A stretch of 64,000 bases of DNA from Clostridia bacterium. Its GTDB lineage: Bacteria; Bacillota; Clostridia; Oscillospirales; QAKW01. Location: the NCBI GenBank assembly GCA_017464525.1, contig JAFTZM010000002.1, positions 1-64,000 of the forward strand. The letters run 5' to 3'. Of this stretch, positions 51,009 to 60,337 are shown piece by piece (positions within the stretch are counted from its first letter, which is position 1; the number at the start of each line of letters is the position of its first letter). A model generated the notes under the pieces. It saw nothing but the letters and a program-made list of their open reading frames with translations. It had not been told where the DNA came from and made no database searches. Position numbers and translations under genes: made by a program.

Positions 51009-51056
51009 ACAAGTGGGTACCAACCAATCATCTATTTTTGAAAGGAGATCAACACA

Positions 51057-52007
51057 ATGAAAAAATATGTTGTATGTTTACTCCTTTTCACCTTACTTAT
51101 TTCCGGCTGCCATCAGCAAACAAATGATCCTTCCTTGGAGGCTCCCGCTACCGAAACGATTCAGTGCAACTGCATCATGGGAGATCCATCCATGGTCTAT
51201 CTATATGGAAATAAATTCTACTACGGATGCGGATCACGGATCTATACCGCCACGCTGGATGACCGCCTTGAGCCGACCCTTTTGACCGAAGGATATATTC
51301 GGGATCAGTACGGCTCCTGGTTACTGCTCCATGATGGAAAAGCCATCGATCTGAAAACGCATAAGGTCCGGCAGGTCTATAAACTTGCAGAGGATCGCTT
51401 TGTTTCGACCCATTATTATGCCGAAGGTCAGTTGATCGTTTTCTGCTATACCGCAGATTCGGATGAAGCCGGCATTCAAAGCAACACCCGGGATTATTCT
51501 GCCCTTGTGATCAATATGGATACCCTGGAGACCAGGGAAATCCCCTTTTCTGCCGAAGGAACGGTCACTGCATTTTTAATGGACGGTGATGAAGTTTATT
51601 ACATCCGCCGGGCAGGAGAGTATTATGCGCTTTTCCGGAATACCAATACCGGCTCGCAGGAAGAACTGCTGCTCTCTAATGTTTCTTCAACAGACCGTCT
51701 TCCGAAACAGGGGGATCGATTGCTGTGTATTTCCATGAACAATAACGCAACCGTCCTCCATCCGGACACCGGCAAAACCGAAAAAGCCGAAATATCCTAT
51801 GAGAATGAGCCGGAATTCAGCGTGGAAAACCAAATCCATACCTTTGCCATCGGAGACCGCACCGAATCGGTGGATCTGCAGAATTATTATCTGGCAGGGC
51901 CGGTTCGGCGGCAGGCCAATGAATACGGAGCGGTTCTGATCAATTACAATTCTACCGTTGCTGTCTGCTGGGAGACCGGCGAGATCTATATGCGCCCCCA
52001 TTGCTGA
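51057..52007 (+). CDS. Propeller-like lipoprotein of unknown function
   Basis: AAAGGAG precedes the ATG. The 316 residues start with a lipoprotein signal (YVVCLLLFTLLISGC) and continue with repeated short beta segments typical of a propeller (VYLYGNKFYYGCGSRIYTATL; WLLLHDGKAIDLKTHKV; GDEVYYIRRAGEYYALFR; DRLLCISMNNNATVLHPDTGK). It resembles the lipoprotein at 55099-56190 in signal, length class, blade pattern and C-terminal layout (AV..W.TG), so the two are probably paralogues. Family and role are unknown. The location is the outer face of the membrane. Confidence 0.75.
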   Translation: MKKYVVCLLLFTLLISGCHQQTNDPSLEAPATETIQCNCIMGDPSMVYLYGNKFYYGCGSRIYTATLDDRLEPTLLTEGYIRDQYGSWLLLHDGKAIDLKTHKVRQVYKLAEDRFVSTHYYAEGQLIVFCYTADSDEAGIQSNTRDYSALVINMDTLETREIPFSAEGTVTAFLMDGDEVYYIRRAGEYYALFRNTNTGSQEELLLSNVSSTDRLPKQGDRLLCISMNNNATVLHPDTGKTEKAEISYENEPEFSVENQIHTFAIGDRTESVDLQNYYLAGPVRRQANEYGAVLINYNSTVAVCWETGEIYMRPHC

Positions 52008-52012
52008 GCCAG

Positions 52013-52042
52013 AGAACCTGCGCACCTGCGCAGGTTCTTTTC
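52013..52042 (+). terminator. Terminator after the first envelope lipoprotein gene
   Basis: AGAACCTGCGCA (52013-52024) and TGCGCAGGTTCT (52027-52038) form a 12-bp stem with a minimal CC loop, followed by TTTT. Confidence 0.85.
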
Positions 52043-52077
52043 CATCCTGCGGGGCAACATACGGATCGAAATTAACC

Positions 52078-52106
52078 TTGCATTGTCGGTAAGTTTCTAT
52101 TATACT
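52078..52106 (+). promoter_or_regulatory. Promoter of the amidase lipoprotein/membrane protein operon
   Basis: TTGCAT (52078-52083) and TATACT (52101-52106) are 17 bp apart and 26 bp before the TTG start. Confidence 0.75.
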
Positions 52107-52132
52107 AAAAAATAAGAAAAGAGGTGAGCCCC

Positions 52133-53314
52133 TTGCGGCGGTTGGCGTGGATCCTGATCTTAATACTGCTTCTGAACACCGGCTGCGGGGTGGTTCACGA
52201 AGAAGCGGCGGTGGCAGACACCGCCTATGTGGCAGGAGAGCCTCATCTTTACCCCACCTTACACGGGGTGGGTATTTTAGAAGGCAACGAGCTGGCCGCC
52301 GGGCTGACCCAACGCCAGCGTCAGCTGGTGGTAGGCTGGCTGGATCTTTATTATGAATCCCTGGCCACCCTCACCCTGCAATCCTCGGCAGAGCTTTTCA
52401 CCACCGATGCATCCCGCTGGAGCGACCGGCTGGTGGATTACCAGATCATCCAGCGGGCCATGCAAGCGCAGGATCTCACCCTCACCTTCTTCCGCTACAC
52501 CGCAGAGGTGGTTGCGGCGGAGCCCACCGAAACGGGGGTCAGCGTAGAGCTTCGGGTAGACGATATCCAGCAATTTACCGCCTGCCCGGGGGTGCAATCC
52601 CGGCGGTTTCAGGTATGGTTTACCTTTCAGCTGGCGGAGCAGAACGGCACCTGGTACCTGACCGACTACATGGACTCCTTCCGGGAGATCTACACCCAGC
52701 GTTACCCGGAGGCCACCTATGAGGAGGACTACTGGAGCGGTAAAATAGACGAGCTGCCCGATCTTTTTGCCCTGTGGGCAGAACCCTCTTTGCCCGGGGA
52801 AGAGCCTGCCTGTAGCAACCCTTACGACCGTCAGGCGGCGGCCGAATATGCCCAAGCCTACTGCATCAGCCGCAATTCCGCATGGGCAGACTACAGCGAA
52901 AAGGGCGGCAACTGCCAGAATTATGTTTCCCAATGTCTGCTGGCCGGCGGGATCCCCATGGACTACACCGACCCCGCCCAATGGAACAGCGAGACCGGCG
53001 GCAGCGAGATCCGTTCCCCCAGCTGGGCATGGGTGCAGGGCTTTGCCGCCTATGCTGCGGAGAACACCGGCTACGGTCTTTCCGCCGAAGTTGATGTCCC
53101 CTATTACAGCGGAAATATCGGGGATGTGCTGCAGATGGGGCTGGAGGAAAACTGCCACCATTCCACGGTCATTGTGGGGTTGGTGCAGGATGAGCAGGGC
53201 AAAACAGTGGATTATCTGCTGAATTCCAACACTGCCAACCTGCAGAACTTCCCCGCCTCTGCATACCCTTACCCCTACCGAAGCCTGATCCGCATTTATG
53301 GATGGAATGAATAA
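52133..53314 (+). CDS. Lipoprotein with C-terminal amidase domain (Amidase_6 type)
   Basis: The start is taken as TTG 52133 because GAGGTG lies 6 bases before it; the upstream GTG is part of that site. The same GAGGTGA...TTGCGGCG arrangement starts the gene at 55099. The 393 residues begin with a lipoprotein signal (LAWILILILLLNTGC). The C-terminal ~160 residues match the putative amidase domain: YDRQAAAEYAQAYC, a catalytic-type cysteine in GGNCQNYVSQCLLAGG, and histidine in CHHSTVIVG. Such domains resemble NlpC/CHAP-fold peptidases, so wall peptide or amide cleavage is plausible. It is followed 1 bp later by the membrane protein gene. Confidence 0.8.
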   Translation: MRRLAWILILILLLNTGCGVVHEEAAVADTAYVAGEPHLYPTLHGVGILEGNELAAGLTQRQRQLVVGWLDLYYESLATLTLQSSAELFTTDASRWSDRLVDYQIIQRAMQAQDLTLTFFRYTAEVVAAEPTETGVSVELRVDDIQQFTACPGVQSRRFQVWFTFQLAEQNGTWYLTDYMDSFREIYTQRYPEATYEEDYWSGKIDELPDLFALWAEPSLPGEEPACSNPYDRQAAAEYAQAYCISRNSAWADYSEKGGNCQNYVSQCLLAGGIPMDYTDPAQWNSETGGSEIRSPSWAWVQGFAAYAAENTGYGLSAEVDVPYYSGNIGDVLQMGLEENCHHSTVIVGLVQDEQGKTVDYLLNSNTANLQNFPASAYPYPYRSLIRIYGWNE

Positions 53315-53315
53315 A

Positions 53316-55037
53316 ATGAAAAAAGAAACCAAAAAAATTTGGCTCAGCCTGCTGGCCCTGGCCGGGGCAGCGGCGCTGCTGACCCTCCTCAACAGCAAGA
53401 TCACCCTTTATTCCGACGATTACTGGTACGGCACCTTTTTCCGGGAGGGTCTTTCCGGCTTCTGGGCAGAAATGAAGCAGCACTATTTAGAGACCAACGG
53501 GCGTTTTTTCATCCACCTGCTGGTTCCCTTTGTGCTGCTTTTTGATACAAAGCTTTTTATGATCCTGAGCCCTCTGCTGCTGGCGCTGCTTTTCTGGGGC
53601 GGCAGTAGATTTCTCAACCGCAGCCTTTCCCTGCCGGCCTCCCTTGCCGCCGCTGCGCTTGGAATGCTGGCCGTTATGGCCTGCGACAGCCGCTATCTGC
53701 GGATGACCTTGCTCTGGATCTCCGCCTATTTTAACTATATTTTCCCCCTTTTTCTGTTACTTTGGGCGGCTTTTTTGCAGCAAAAAGGGCAAAAAAGAGG
53801 CCTTTTTTTAGCACTTTTAGCGGGGGCATCCACCGAGCAATGCGGAATTATGGCCCTGATCCTGCTGGGGGGACTGGCTCTATTTGATCCTAAAAATAAA
53901 AAAGGATGGCTCTACCCCATCGCCGCCCTGCTGGGCTTTTTGACAGTGCTGCTGGCGCCCGGCAGCTGGGCCCGGGTGGATCGGGGAGTGGAGGGCGGAA
54001 TTCTCAGCTGTCTGCAACCCCGGGTCTTTGCGGAGCGGTTTCTGGATGCCATGCGCTATGTGGTAAAATACCCCTCCACAGCGGTACTTTTGGCGGTGCT
54101 TTTCGCGCTGGCGGCGCTTTTGGCCTTGGCTGACCGTCGGCTGAACCGCTGGCTGTTGCTTGGTTTTCCCCTTGCCGCCGGGCAGCTGCTGTTTTTTGCC
54201 CTCGGCTGGAATACCGCCGGCTGCCTGTGGGCGGCGGCGGGGCTTCTATGCCCGGCGATTCTCTTTCTGCTGCAAAAGGAATACCGCCCCACCGGACTGA
54301 CCCTTCTGGCGGCGCTGGCCTCCTTTATGATGCTGATCATCACCGGCATGAGCTCCGAGCGCACAGTATTCTGCGGCATTACCGCCCTGATCCTGGTAAC
54401 CGTCAGCCTGATGCTGTGCCTGCCCGGGCGGACAAAGATCATTTTGCCGGCAGCCGCTGCGGCGGTCTGCCTTTGCTGCTGGATCCCCACCTTCCGGGGC
54501 TATTCCATCGCCAAAGAAACGGTGGACCGGAATTTACAGGCGGTGCAGGAAAGCGCCGAAACGGGCGTCTGCTACTTCGATCTGGACATCGACCCCCGCT
54601 ATCGCTACACCATGCCCTGTGACGGCCCCTCCTTTTTGGCCAATTACCGGGAATACTACCGGATCCCCGCCGAAACAGCGCTGATCTTCACCAGCGAGAA
54701 ATGGAAGATCTCCCCCCTGGCGGGCAGTCTGTTCCCGGCGCTGGAGGATGAGACCGGCCTTTATTTCCCCCTGGAGGCGGCCATTCAGGCGGCCGGCGGC
54801 ACCGCAGAATTCTCCTGGAACGACCACAGCTACACCATTCAGCTGGATGGAAAAAGCTACCGGGCCACCCGGGATGGTATCCTTTATTCAACAGAAACAG
54901 GACAGCAAATTGCGGCGGGTTTTCAGTTCTTCCCGCCCCACCTGGATATCGATACCCTGCTCTATATCTCCGCCGACCGACTGCAACAGTATTTCGGCAT
55001 CGAATGGCAATTTGAAAACGGATATATCATCCAATAG
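53316..55037 (+). CDS. Polytopic membrane protein with C-terminal stalk-like domain
   Basis: The ATG at 53316, one base after the amidase stop, gives 573 residues. About eleven hydrophobic helices follow an N-terminal SDDYWYG motif in the first external loop, as in DUF6056-type glucosyltransferase-like membrane proteins. STEQCG lies in a middle loop. The last ~100 residues (FPLEAAIQAAGGTAEFSW...LYISADRLQQYFGIEWQF) resemble copper amine oxidase N-terminal/stalk domains that bind the cell surface. It may transfer or display surface polysaccharide. It forms an operon with the amidase lipoprotein. Confidence 0.7.
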   Translation: MKKETKKIWLSLLALAGAAALLTLLNSKITLYSDDYWYGTFFREGLSGFWAEMKQHYLETNGRFFIHLLVPFVLLFDTKLFMILSPLLLALLFWGGSRFLNRSLSLPASLAAAALGMLAVMACDSRYLRMTLLWISAYFNYIFPLFLLLWAAFLQQKGQKRGLFLALLAGASTEQCGIMALILLGGLALFDPKNKKGWLYPIAALLGFLTVLLAPGSWARVDRGVEGGILSCLQPRVFAERFLDAMRYVVKYPSTAVLLAVLFALAALLALADRRLNRWLLLGFPLAAGQLLFFALGWNTAGCLWAAAGLLCPAILFLLQKEYRPTGLTLLAALASFMMLIITGMSSERTVFCGITALILVTVSLMLCLPGRTKIILPAAAAAVCLCCWIPTFRGYSIAKETVDRNLQAVQESAETGVCYFDLDIDPRYRYTMPCDGPSFLANYREYYRIPAETALIFTSEKWKISPLAGSLFPALEDETGLYFPLEAAIQAAGGTAEFSWNDHSYTIQLDGKSYRATRDGILYSTETGQQIAAGFQFFPPHLDIDTLLYISADRLQQYFGIEWQFENGYIIQ

Positions 55038-55044
55038 CAAAAGG

Positions 55045-55064
55045 ACCTGCGCAGGTGCGCAGGT
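55045..55064 (+). repeat. Third ACCTGCGC hairpin, without a T-run
   Basis: ACCTGCGC (55045-55052) pairs with GCGCAGGT (55057-55064) around AGGT. It carries the same core as the hairpins at 50844 and 52013 but lacks a T-run, so transcription may continue into the next lipoprotein gene. Confidence 0.6.
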
Positions 55065-55098
55065 TATAGGCCAATAATCAGAAAAGAGGTGATATCCT

Positions 55099-56190
55099 TT
55101 GCGGCGATTGGTTTTATTTTTGATCTGTATACTGCTTCTGAGCGCCGGCTGCCGGCAGTATTCGGTGCCCGGTGTGGGGAAAAGTGCACCGGAGAATGTG
55201 GTCGATCCTGCCGAATATGACGGAGGTGTTCCCTATTCGCCCCTGACCTTTTTCCGGCAGCCGCAGGTAGCCATTTACAAAGAAATAGTCTATTATGAAT
55301 GCGATCCCGATGACAAGGAGGGCTACAGCCCGGTCATCTATTCTGTTCCGGTCAGCGGAACAGAGACGCCGCAACCGCTCTTCAACGGAAAAATGCTGGG
55401 CATATACGAGGGAATTCTTCTGGCCTGCGACGATGAAGCCTATTATGCCGCCGATCTTAAAGCGGGAAGCAGCTGGAAAAGGCTACAGCCCGCCGGGGTG
55501 CACCAAGGGACTGCGGCAGGCGAAGGAAAGATCTTTCTTTTCGGTTATACTGCCGACGGAAATTATGCAGATATAATTGACCTTTCCTCCCTCAGCGCAT
55601 CCCGCCAGCTGACCGAACGGGAGATCGTTGCGGCAGAAGCGGTGGGCGACACTCTGTATTATATCAAAGCCAATTCTGCCGATTATTCTCTCTACCGGGC
55701 TACTTTCCAAGAGCAACAGGAGGAGATTCTCGCCGAGACCCCCTGCTATCAGCTATCTTATGCCGGCGGCAAAGTGATCTGCCACGGTTCCCAAAGCGGT
55801 GCCACGGTCTTTGATCCTGAAACCGGTGCTTCCGTGTTCCATCCGGCGGCCAATACGGAGGTGATCAACGGGATCCTGCGGCTCAAGAACCACGGGCAGA
55901 ATCCCCGGTATCTGGAGCTGGCAACCGATCAATGGGTAGAGGATCCCGGCTTTGAGATCGATAATGCCACAGAGATCGAAAACGGCCTGATGCTTCGGCA
56001 GGAAAACAGCGATATCCGCCTGCTGCAGCTGAACGGAAAGGAGTATACCGCCGATCTTTCCGGCTTCGCCGCTGGAAGCAATGCCGCCAATGAGCACGGC
56101 GGGGCCTTTTTGGGCGGGGCCTCCCTTTGCATTGCCGATTGGAGCACCGGCACGGTCAGGCAGTTTTTTCACCGTGAATTGATCGCATAA
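55099..56190 (+). CDS. Propeller-like lipoprotein, paralogue of the one at 51057
   Basis: The start is TTG 55099 after GAGGTGATATCC, copying the translation start context of the amidase gene. The 363 residues have a lipoprotein signal (LVLFLICILLLSAGC) and blade-like segments (QVAIYKEIVYYECDPDDKEG; GILLACDDEAYYAADLKAG; GEGKIFLFGYTADGNYADIIDL; GDTLYYIKANSADYSLYRAT). It ends with GGASLCIADWSTGTV, similar to the other lipoprotein's VAVCWETGEI. Function is unknown. It ends at the strong terminator at 56192. Confidence 0.75.
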   Translation: MRRLVLFLICILLLSAGCRQYSVPGVGKSAPENVVDPAEYDGGVPYSPLTFFRQPQVAIYKEIVYYECDPDDKEGYSPVIYSVPVSGTETPQPLFNGKMLGIYEGILLACDDEAYYAADLKAGSSWKRLQPAGVHQGTAAGEGKIFLFGYTADGNYADIIDLSSLSASRQLTEREIVAAEAVGDTLYYIKANSADYSLYRATFQEQQEEILAETPCYQLSYAGGKVICHGSQSGATVFDPETGASVFHPAANTEVINGILRLKNHGQNPRYLELATDQWVEDPGFEIDNATEIENGLMLRQENSDIRLLQLNGKEYTADLSGFAAGSNAANEHGGAFLGGASLCIADWSTGTVRQFFHRELIA

Positions 56191-56191
56191 T

Positions 56192-56226
56192 AAAAAGGAC
56201 TTGTGCAAGGTGCACAAGTCCTTTTT
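56192..56226. terminator. Bidirectional terminator
   Basis: AAAAAGGACTTGTGCA (56192-56207) pairs perfectly over 16 bp with 56211-56226 around an AGG loop, between the lipoprotein gene and convergent htpG. Confidence 0.9.
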
Positions 56227-56230
56227 GCTA

Positions 56231-58078
56231 TTATTTCTCCAACAGTTTCCAGATGGCATTGGCGTAGGCCACGGGATCCTCGATGGGCAGGCCTTCAATG
56301 AGAAGGGCCTGGTTATAGAGCACCTCGGCATAGGTCTTCAGCTGCTCTTCATCGGCGGCCTGAAGCTGTGCAAAGAGGGGATGGCCGGTATTGATCTCCA
56401 GCACCTTTTCGGCCTTGGCATTCTGGCCGTCGGGGCCGGCGGAGAGCACCTTTTCCATTTCGATGGAGATGGCACCCCGGGTAGAGATACAGGCGGGGTG
56501 GCTCACCAGCCGGGTGGAGGCCTTCACATCGGCCACCTTATCCCCCAGCGCCTCCTTCAGCTTGCCCATCAGCTCGGCGTGCTCATCGGAGGGAGCCTCC
56601 TGCTCAAAGCCCAGATCCGCATCGGTGATATTCTTGAATTCCTTCTCTTTATAGGTCTGCAGCATCTTGACGGCGAATTCATCCACATCCTCGGTAAAGT
56701 ACAGCAGCTCAAAGCCCTTAGCCAGAACCCCCTCGGCGGCGGGCATGGAGCGGATCTTCTCCTTGGTCTCGCCGGTGCCGTAGTAGATATATTTCTGCTC
56801 CTCGGGCATCCGATCCACATATTCCTTCAGGGTGGTATAGGCCTCCTCCTTGGAGGAGTGGAACATGATCAGATCCTGCAGGGTCTCCTTATTCATGCCC
56901 CAATCGCTATAGAGACCGTATTTCAGGGTGCGGCCGAAGGCATCAAAGAACTTGGAATAGGTCTCCCGATCCTTTTCACAGAGACCGGCCAACTCCTTCT
57001 GGATGGTCTTGGTGAGATTTTTAGAGATGGCTTTCAGCTGATGATCCTGCTGCAGCAGCTCCCGGGAGATATTCAGGGAAAGATCGGCGGAATCCACCAG
57101 GCCCTGCACAAACCCAAAGTAATCCGGCAGCAGATCGGCGCATTTTTCCATGATCATCACGCCGTTGGAGTAAAGGGCAAGACCCTTTTTGAAGTCCTTG
57201 GTATAAAAATCATAGGGCACGGTACCGGGAATAAACATCAGAGCGGTATAGGTCAGGCTGCCCTCCACATTGGTATGGATCGTCTTGACAGGTTCATCAT
57301 AGCCGTAGCGCTGAGCATGGTAGAAGGCCTTATAATCTTCCTCTTTCAGCTCCTTTTTAGATTTTTTCCAAAGAGGAACCCGGCTGTTGAGGGTCTCCAG
57401 CTCGGTATACTGCTCGTACTCCTCGCTATCCTCCTTCTTGCGGGACTTGGTCATCTCCATGGTGATGGGGTATTTAATAAAATCGGAATACTTCTTCACC
57501 AGATCGGCCAGGCGGTACTGCTCCAGATACTCATCGTAGCTATCTGTTTCGGTATTCTCCTTGATGTGCAGCACGATCTCGGTACCGGGCTCGGCCTTTT
57601 CTGCCTCGGTAACGGTATAACCGTCACTACCCGTGGAGGTCCATTTCCAGGCAGTCTCTTCCCCTTCCTTGCGGGAGGTAACGGTCACCTCATCGGCGAC
57701 CATAAAGGCGGAATAGAAGCCCACGCCGAACTGACCGATAATATCCACGCCTTCCTTTTCCTCGGCGTTATTTTTAAACTTAAAGGAGCCGCTTTCGGCG
57801 ATGGTGCCCAGATTTTTCTCCAGATCCTCCTTATTCATGCCGATACCGTGATCGGTAATGGTGAGGGTGCGAAGGGTCTTATCGGCCGCCAGCCGGATCT
57901 CATACCGCTCCCGATCCAGCCCGGTGTTATTGCAAAGGGCATTATAATAGCTCTTATCCGAGGCATCGGAAGCATTGGAGATCAGTTCCCGCAGGAAGAT
58001 CTCCTTCTGAGTATAAATAGAATTGATCATCAGATCCAACAACCGCTTGGATTCTGCTTTAAATTGCTTTTTAGCCAT
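56231..58078 (-). CDS. htpG: Hsp90-family chaperone HtpG
   Basis: The 615-residue ATP-dependent chaperone shows the GHKL ATPase motifs: [14 protein letters not shown], the [23 protein letters not shown] lid and [18 protein letters not shown]. The middle domain includes [35 protein letters not shown], and a dimerisation domain is at the end. Its promoter is followed by a perfect CIRCE operator, so it should be repressed by HrcA and induced by heat. The hrcA gene is not in this window. Confidence 0.98.
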   Translation of the reverse strand: MAKKQFKAESKRLLDLMINSIYTQKEIFLRELISNASDASDKSYYNALCNNTGLDRERYEIRLAADKTLRTLTITDHGIGMNKEDLEKNLGTIAESGSFKFKNNAEEKEGVDIIGQFGVGFYSAFMVADEVTVTSRKEGEETAWKWTSTGSDGYTVTEAEKAEPGTEIVLHIKENTETDSYDEYLEQYRLADLVKKYSDFIKYPITMEMTKSRKKEDSEEYEQYTELETLNSRVPLWKKSKKELKEEDYKAFYHAQRYGYDEPVKTIHTNVEGSLTYTALMFIPGTVPYDFYTKDFKKGLALYSNGVMIMEKCADLLPDYFGFVQGLVDSADLSLNISRELLQQDHQLKAISKNLTKTIQKELAGLCEKDRETYSKFFDAFGRTLKYGLYSDWGMNKETLQDLIMFHSSKEEAYTTLKEYVDRMPEEQKYIYYGTGETKEKIRSMPAAEGVLAKGFELLYFTEDVDEFAVKMLQTYKEKEFKNITDADLGFEQEAPSDEHAELMGKLKEALGDKVADVKASTRLVSHPACISTRGAISIEMEKVLSAGPDGQNAKAEKVLEINTGHPLFAQLQAADEEQLKTYAEVLYNQALLIEGLPIEDPVAYANAIWKLLEK

Positions 58079-58102
58079 ACTTTTTTCCTTCTTTTTGAGA
58101 AA

Positions 58103-58129
58103 TTAGCACTCTCGACTTCCGAGTGCTAA
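58103..58129 (-). promoter_or_regulatory. CIRCE operator (HrcA binding site)
   Basis: TTAGCACTC (58103-58111) and GAGTGCTAA (58121-58129) with a 9-bp spacer match the CIRCE consensus exactly. It lies between the promoter and the htpG start. Confidence 0.97.
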
Positions 58130-58132
58130 TTC

Positions 58133-58161
58133 AGTTTACCGCTATTTTACCGTTTTGTCAA
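58133..58161 (-). promoter_or_regulatory. Sigma-A promoter of htpG
   Basis: On the minus strand TTGACA (58156-58161) and TAAACT (58133-58138) are 17 bp apart, with the CIRCE element starting 3 bp downstream. Confidence 0.85.
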
Positions 58162-58200
58162 CCCCTAAAAAATGAACAATTTAAGAATTGTTAAAACTTG

Positions 58201-58229
58201 TTGACGAAATGAGCGTTTTTTGATATCAT
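58201..58229 (+). promoter_or_regulatory. Promoter of the lipoprotein gene at 58251
   Basis: TTGACG (58201-58206) and TATCAT (58224-58229) are 17 bp apart, 21 bp before the start codon. Confidence 0.75.
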
Positions 58230-58250
58230 TTTAAAAAAGGAGGAATTACC

Positions 58251-59027
58251 ATGAAAAAAAGAATTGTATCTATTCTGTTGATTTTGTGTCTGGCTCTTTC
58301 GGTCACCGCCTGCGGCGGCAATGAGGGCGCCACCTCAGTGGGCGCCGCCTTCCTGAACGAAGCCATTCAGAAGAATAAAGCTCTGGACTCCTTGGCGGCC
58401 AAAATGGAAATGACCATCGATATGAGCATCCAGGGGATGACCCTTTCTGTTCCCGTCACCGCCGATGTGAAGGTGGTGGGCGAGACCGCCTATACCAAGA
58501 TGAGCACCTCTCTGCTGGGCCAGGAGATCAAGGTGGAGGCCTACATGGAGGACGGCTGGATCTACATGGTACTGGGCGACCAGAAGTTTAAGAACAATGC
58601 CGACACCAGCGAGTATGATTACTCCGACGATATGAACAACATGATGCAGGAGCTGCCCGACGATCTGCTGAAAACTGCCGCCGTGACTGAAAATGCCGAT
58701 GGCAGCAAAACAGCGAAGGTCACCCTTTCCGGGAAACAGTTCACCTCTTTGTTCAGCGCCTTTGTGGATGGGCTGAGTGCTACCACCGGCACCGGCATTG
58801 AGGGCGTGACCATCGGCGATGCGGTGGTCAGCGTGACAGTAGCAGAGGGTTATGTTACCGAATATGACATGGAGTTTTCCATGAACATGACCGCCGCCGG
58901 CACCGAGACCGCCACAGAGGTCAAGGCTACCATGACCTTTGAGGAGCCCGGCTCTACTGTTACCATCACCCCGCCCGAAGGCTATCAGGATTTTCCCGAC
59001 GAAACAGGTTCTATTCTGGCTGCATAA
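58251..59027 (+). CDS. Lipoprotein, LolA/LppX-like fold candidate
   Basis: AAAGGAGG precedes the ATG. The 258 residues start with a lipoprotein signal (IVSILLILCLALSVTACGG, Cys about residue 21) and continue with long amphipathic beta strands (LAAKMEMTIDMSIQGMTLSVPVTADVKVVG; VEAYMEDGWIYMVLGDQKF; ATEVKATMTFEEPGSTVTITPP). This half-barrel strand pattern is typical of DUF6612/LppX-like surface lipoproteins that may bind a hydrophobic ligand. No catalytic motif is seen. The gene is monocistronic, between its own promoter and a strong terminator. Confidence 0.75.
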   Translation: MKKRIVSILLILCLALSVTACGGNEGATSVGAAFLNEAIQKNKALDSLAAKMEMTIDMSIQGMTLSVPVTADVKVVGETAYTKMSTSLLGQEIKVEAYMEDGWIYMVLGDQKFKNNADTSEYDYSDDMNNMMQELPDDLLKTAAVTENADGSKTAKVTLSGKQFTSLFSAFVDGLSATTGTGIEGVTIGDAVVSVTVAEGYVTEYDMEFSMNMTAAGTETATEVKATMTFEEPGSTVTITPPEGYQDFPDETGSILAA

Positions 59028-59041
59028 TCAAAGAATAAATG

Positions 59042-59075
59042 AAATGCCCTATGGCCAAGCGGCCATAGGGCATTT
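59042..59075. terminator. Bidirectional terminator
   Basis: AAATGCCCTATGGCC (59042-59056) pairs with 59061-59075 over 15 bp around AAGC, between the lipoprotein gene and convergent prfB. Confidence 0.9.
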
Positions 59076-59077
59076 TA

Positions 59078-60184
59078 TTAATCTTTATGGGAAAGATGGA
59101 TCAGATATGCATTGATAAATCCATCCAGGTCGCCGTCCATCACGGCGTTGATGTTACCCATTTCAAAATTGGTACGGTGATCCTTCACCATGGTATAGGG
59201 CATGAACACATAGGAACGGATCTGGCTACCCCAGCCGTTGCTCATCTGATCGCCCTTGATATCCTCGATCTTTTCCAGATTTTCCCGCTCCTTGATCTCG
59301 ATGAGCTTGGATTTGAGCATCTTCATGCACATATCCCGGTTCTGGAACTGGCTCCGCTCGTTCTGGCAGGAGACCACGATGCCGGTGGGCAGATGGATCA
59401 GCCGCACGGCAGAGCTGGTCTTATTGACCTTCTGGCCGCCGGCGCCGCTGGAGCGGAACACCTCCATCTTGATATCCTCGGGACGGATCTCTACCTCCAC
59501 GCTATCATCGATCTCCGGCATGACCTCCACCGAAGCAAAAGAGGTCTGGCGGCGGCCGGAGGCATCAAAGGGAGATACCCGCACCAGCCGGTGAACGCCC
59601 ATCTCGCTCTTGAGGTAACCGTAGGCATACTGCCCCTCCACCAGGATGGAAGCACTCTTAATGCCGGCTTCATCGCCGTCCAGATAATCCAGAACTGTCA
59701 CCTTATAATCATGCCGCTGGGCAAACCGCAGGTACATTCTGTAAAGCATCTCCACCCAGTCCTGCGCCTCGGTACCGCCGGCACCGGCATGGAAGGTGAG
59801 GATCACGTTATTCTGGTCATACTCCCCGCTGAGAAGGGTCTGCAGATTGGCGGCCTCCAGCTGCTTCTCATACGCGGCGAACTCATTGACCACATCCTCC
59901 TCCATAGATTCCGGATCCATCTCGGCCATTTCCAGCAGAGCCCCCAGATCCTCATGGGCAGCCACCATTTTTTCGAAATTTTCCACGGTTTTTTTATTAT
60001 TTTTAATGACCTGCAGTACCTTCTGGGAATTGGCAATATCATCCCAGAAGCCGGGAGCGGCGGTCAGCGCCTCGTCCTCTTCGATCTTCACCCGCAGATC
60101 GGCGATTTTCAGCGCCTTCTCCAGGGTATCCAGATCCTTTCGGAAATCGTTGAATTTCTGCTTATATTCTTCAATAATGATCAT
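59078..60184 (-). CDS. prfB: Peptide chain release factor 2, without programmed frameshift
   Basis: RF2 releases peptides at UAA and UGA. The 368 residues are in one frame, including the N-terminal coiled coil (EEYKQKFNDFRKDLDTLEKALKIADLRVKIEEDEAL). The TGA frameshift site that most bacterial prfB genes have near codon 25 is absent. The codon-recognition SPF motif (RVSPFDASGRRQTSF) and the catalytic GGQ (SSGAGGQKVNKTSSAVRL) are intact. GAGGGA precedes the ATG. Confidence 0.97.
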   Translation of the reverse strand: MIIIEEYKQKFNDFRKDLDTLEKALKIADLRVKIEEDEALTAAPGFWDDIANSQKVLQVIKNNKKTVENFEKMVAAHEDLGALLEMAEMDPESMEEDVVNEFAAYEKQLEAANLQTLLSGEYDQNNVILTFHAGAGGTEAQDWVEMLYRMYLRFAQRHDYKVTVLDYLDGDEAGIKSASILVEGQYAYGYLKSEMGVHRLVRVSPFDASGRRQTSFASVEVMPEIDDSVEVEIRPEDIKMEVFRSSGAGGQKVNKTSSAVRLIHLPTGIVVSCQNERSQFQNRDMCMKMLKSKLIEIKERENLEKIEDIKGDQMSNGWGSQIRSYVFMPYTMVKDHRTNFEMGNINAVMDGDLDGFINAYLIHLSHKD

Positions 60185-60337
60185 TTTAATCCCTCACTCA
60201 ATTATTCTATCAAATAATATTAGCATATTTTTTCCCCGAATGCAACCTCGACTTTAAAAAATAAAAAATCTATTTACTTTTTGACCCATTAACTATATAA
60301 TATATGATGTATAACTATCTAAAGGAGAGATCCATCC

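Noticed and set aside
56201..58129. 642-codon plus-strand open frame opposite htpG
   Set aside because: Antisense shadow produced by GC-rich third positions; htpG is complete and has CIRCE control.
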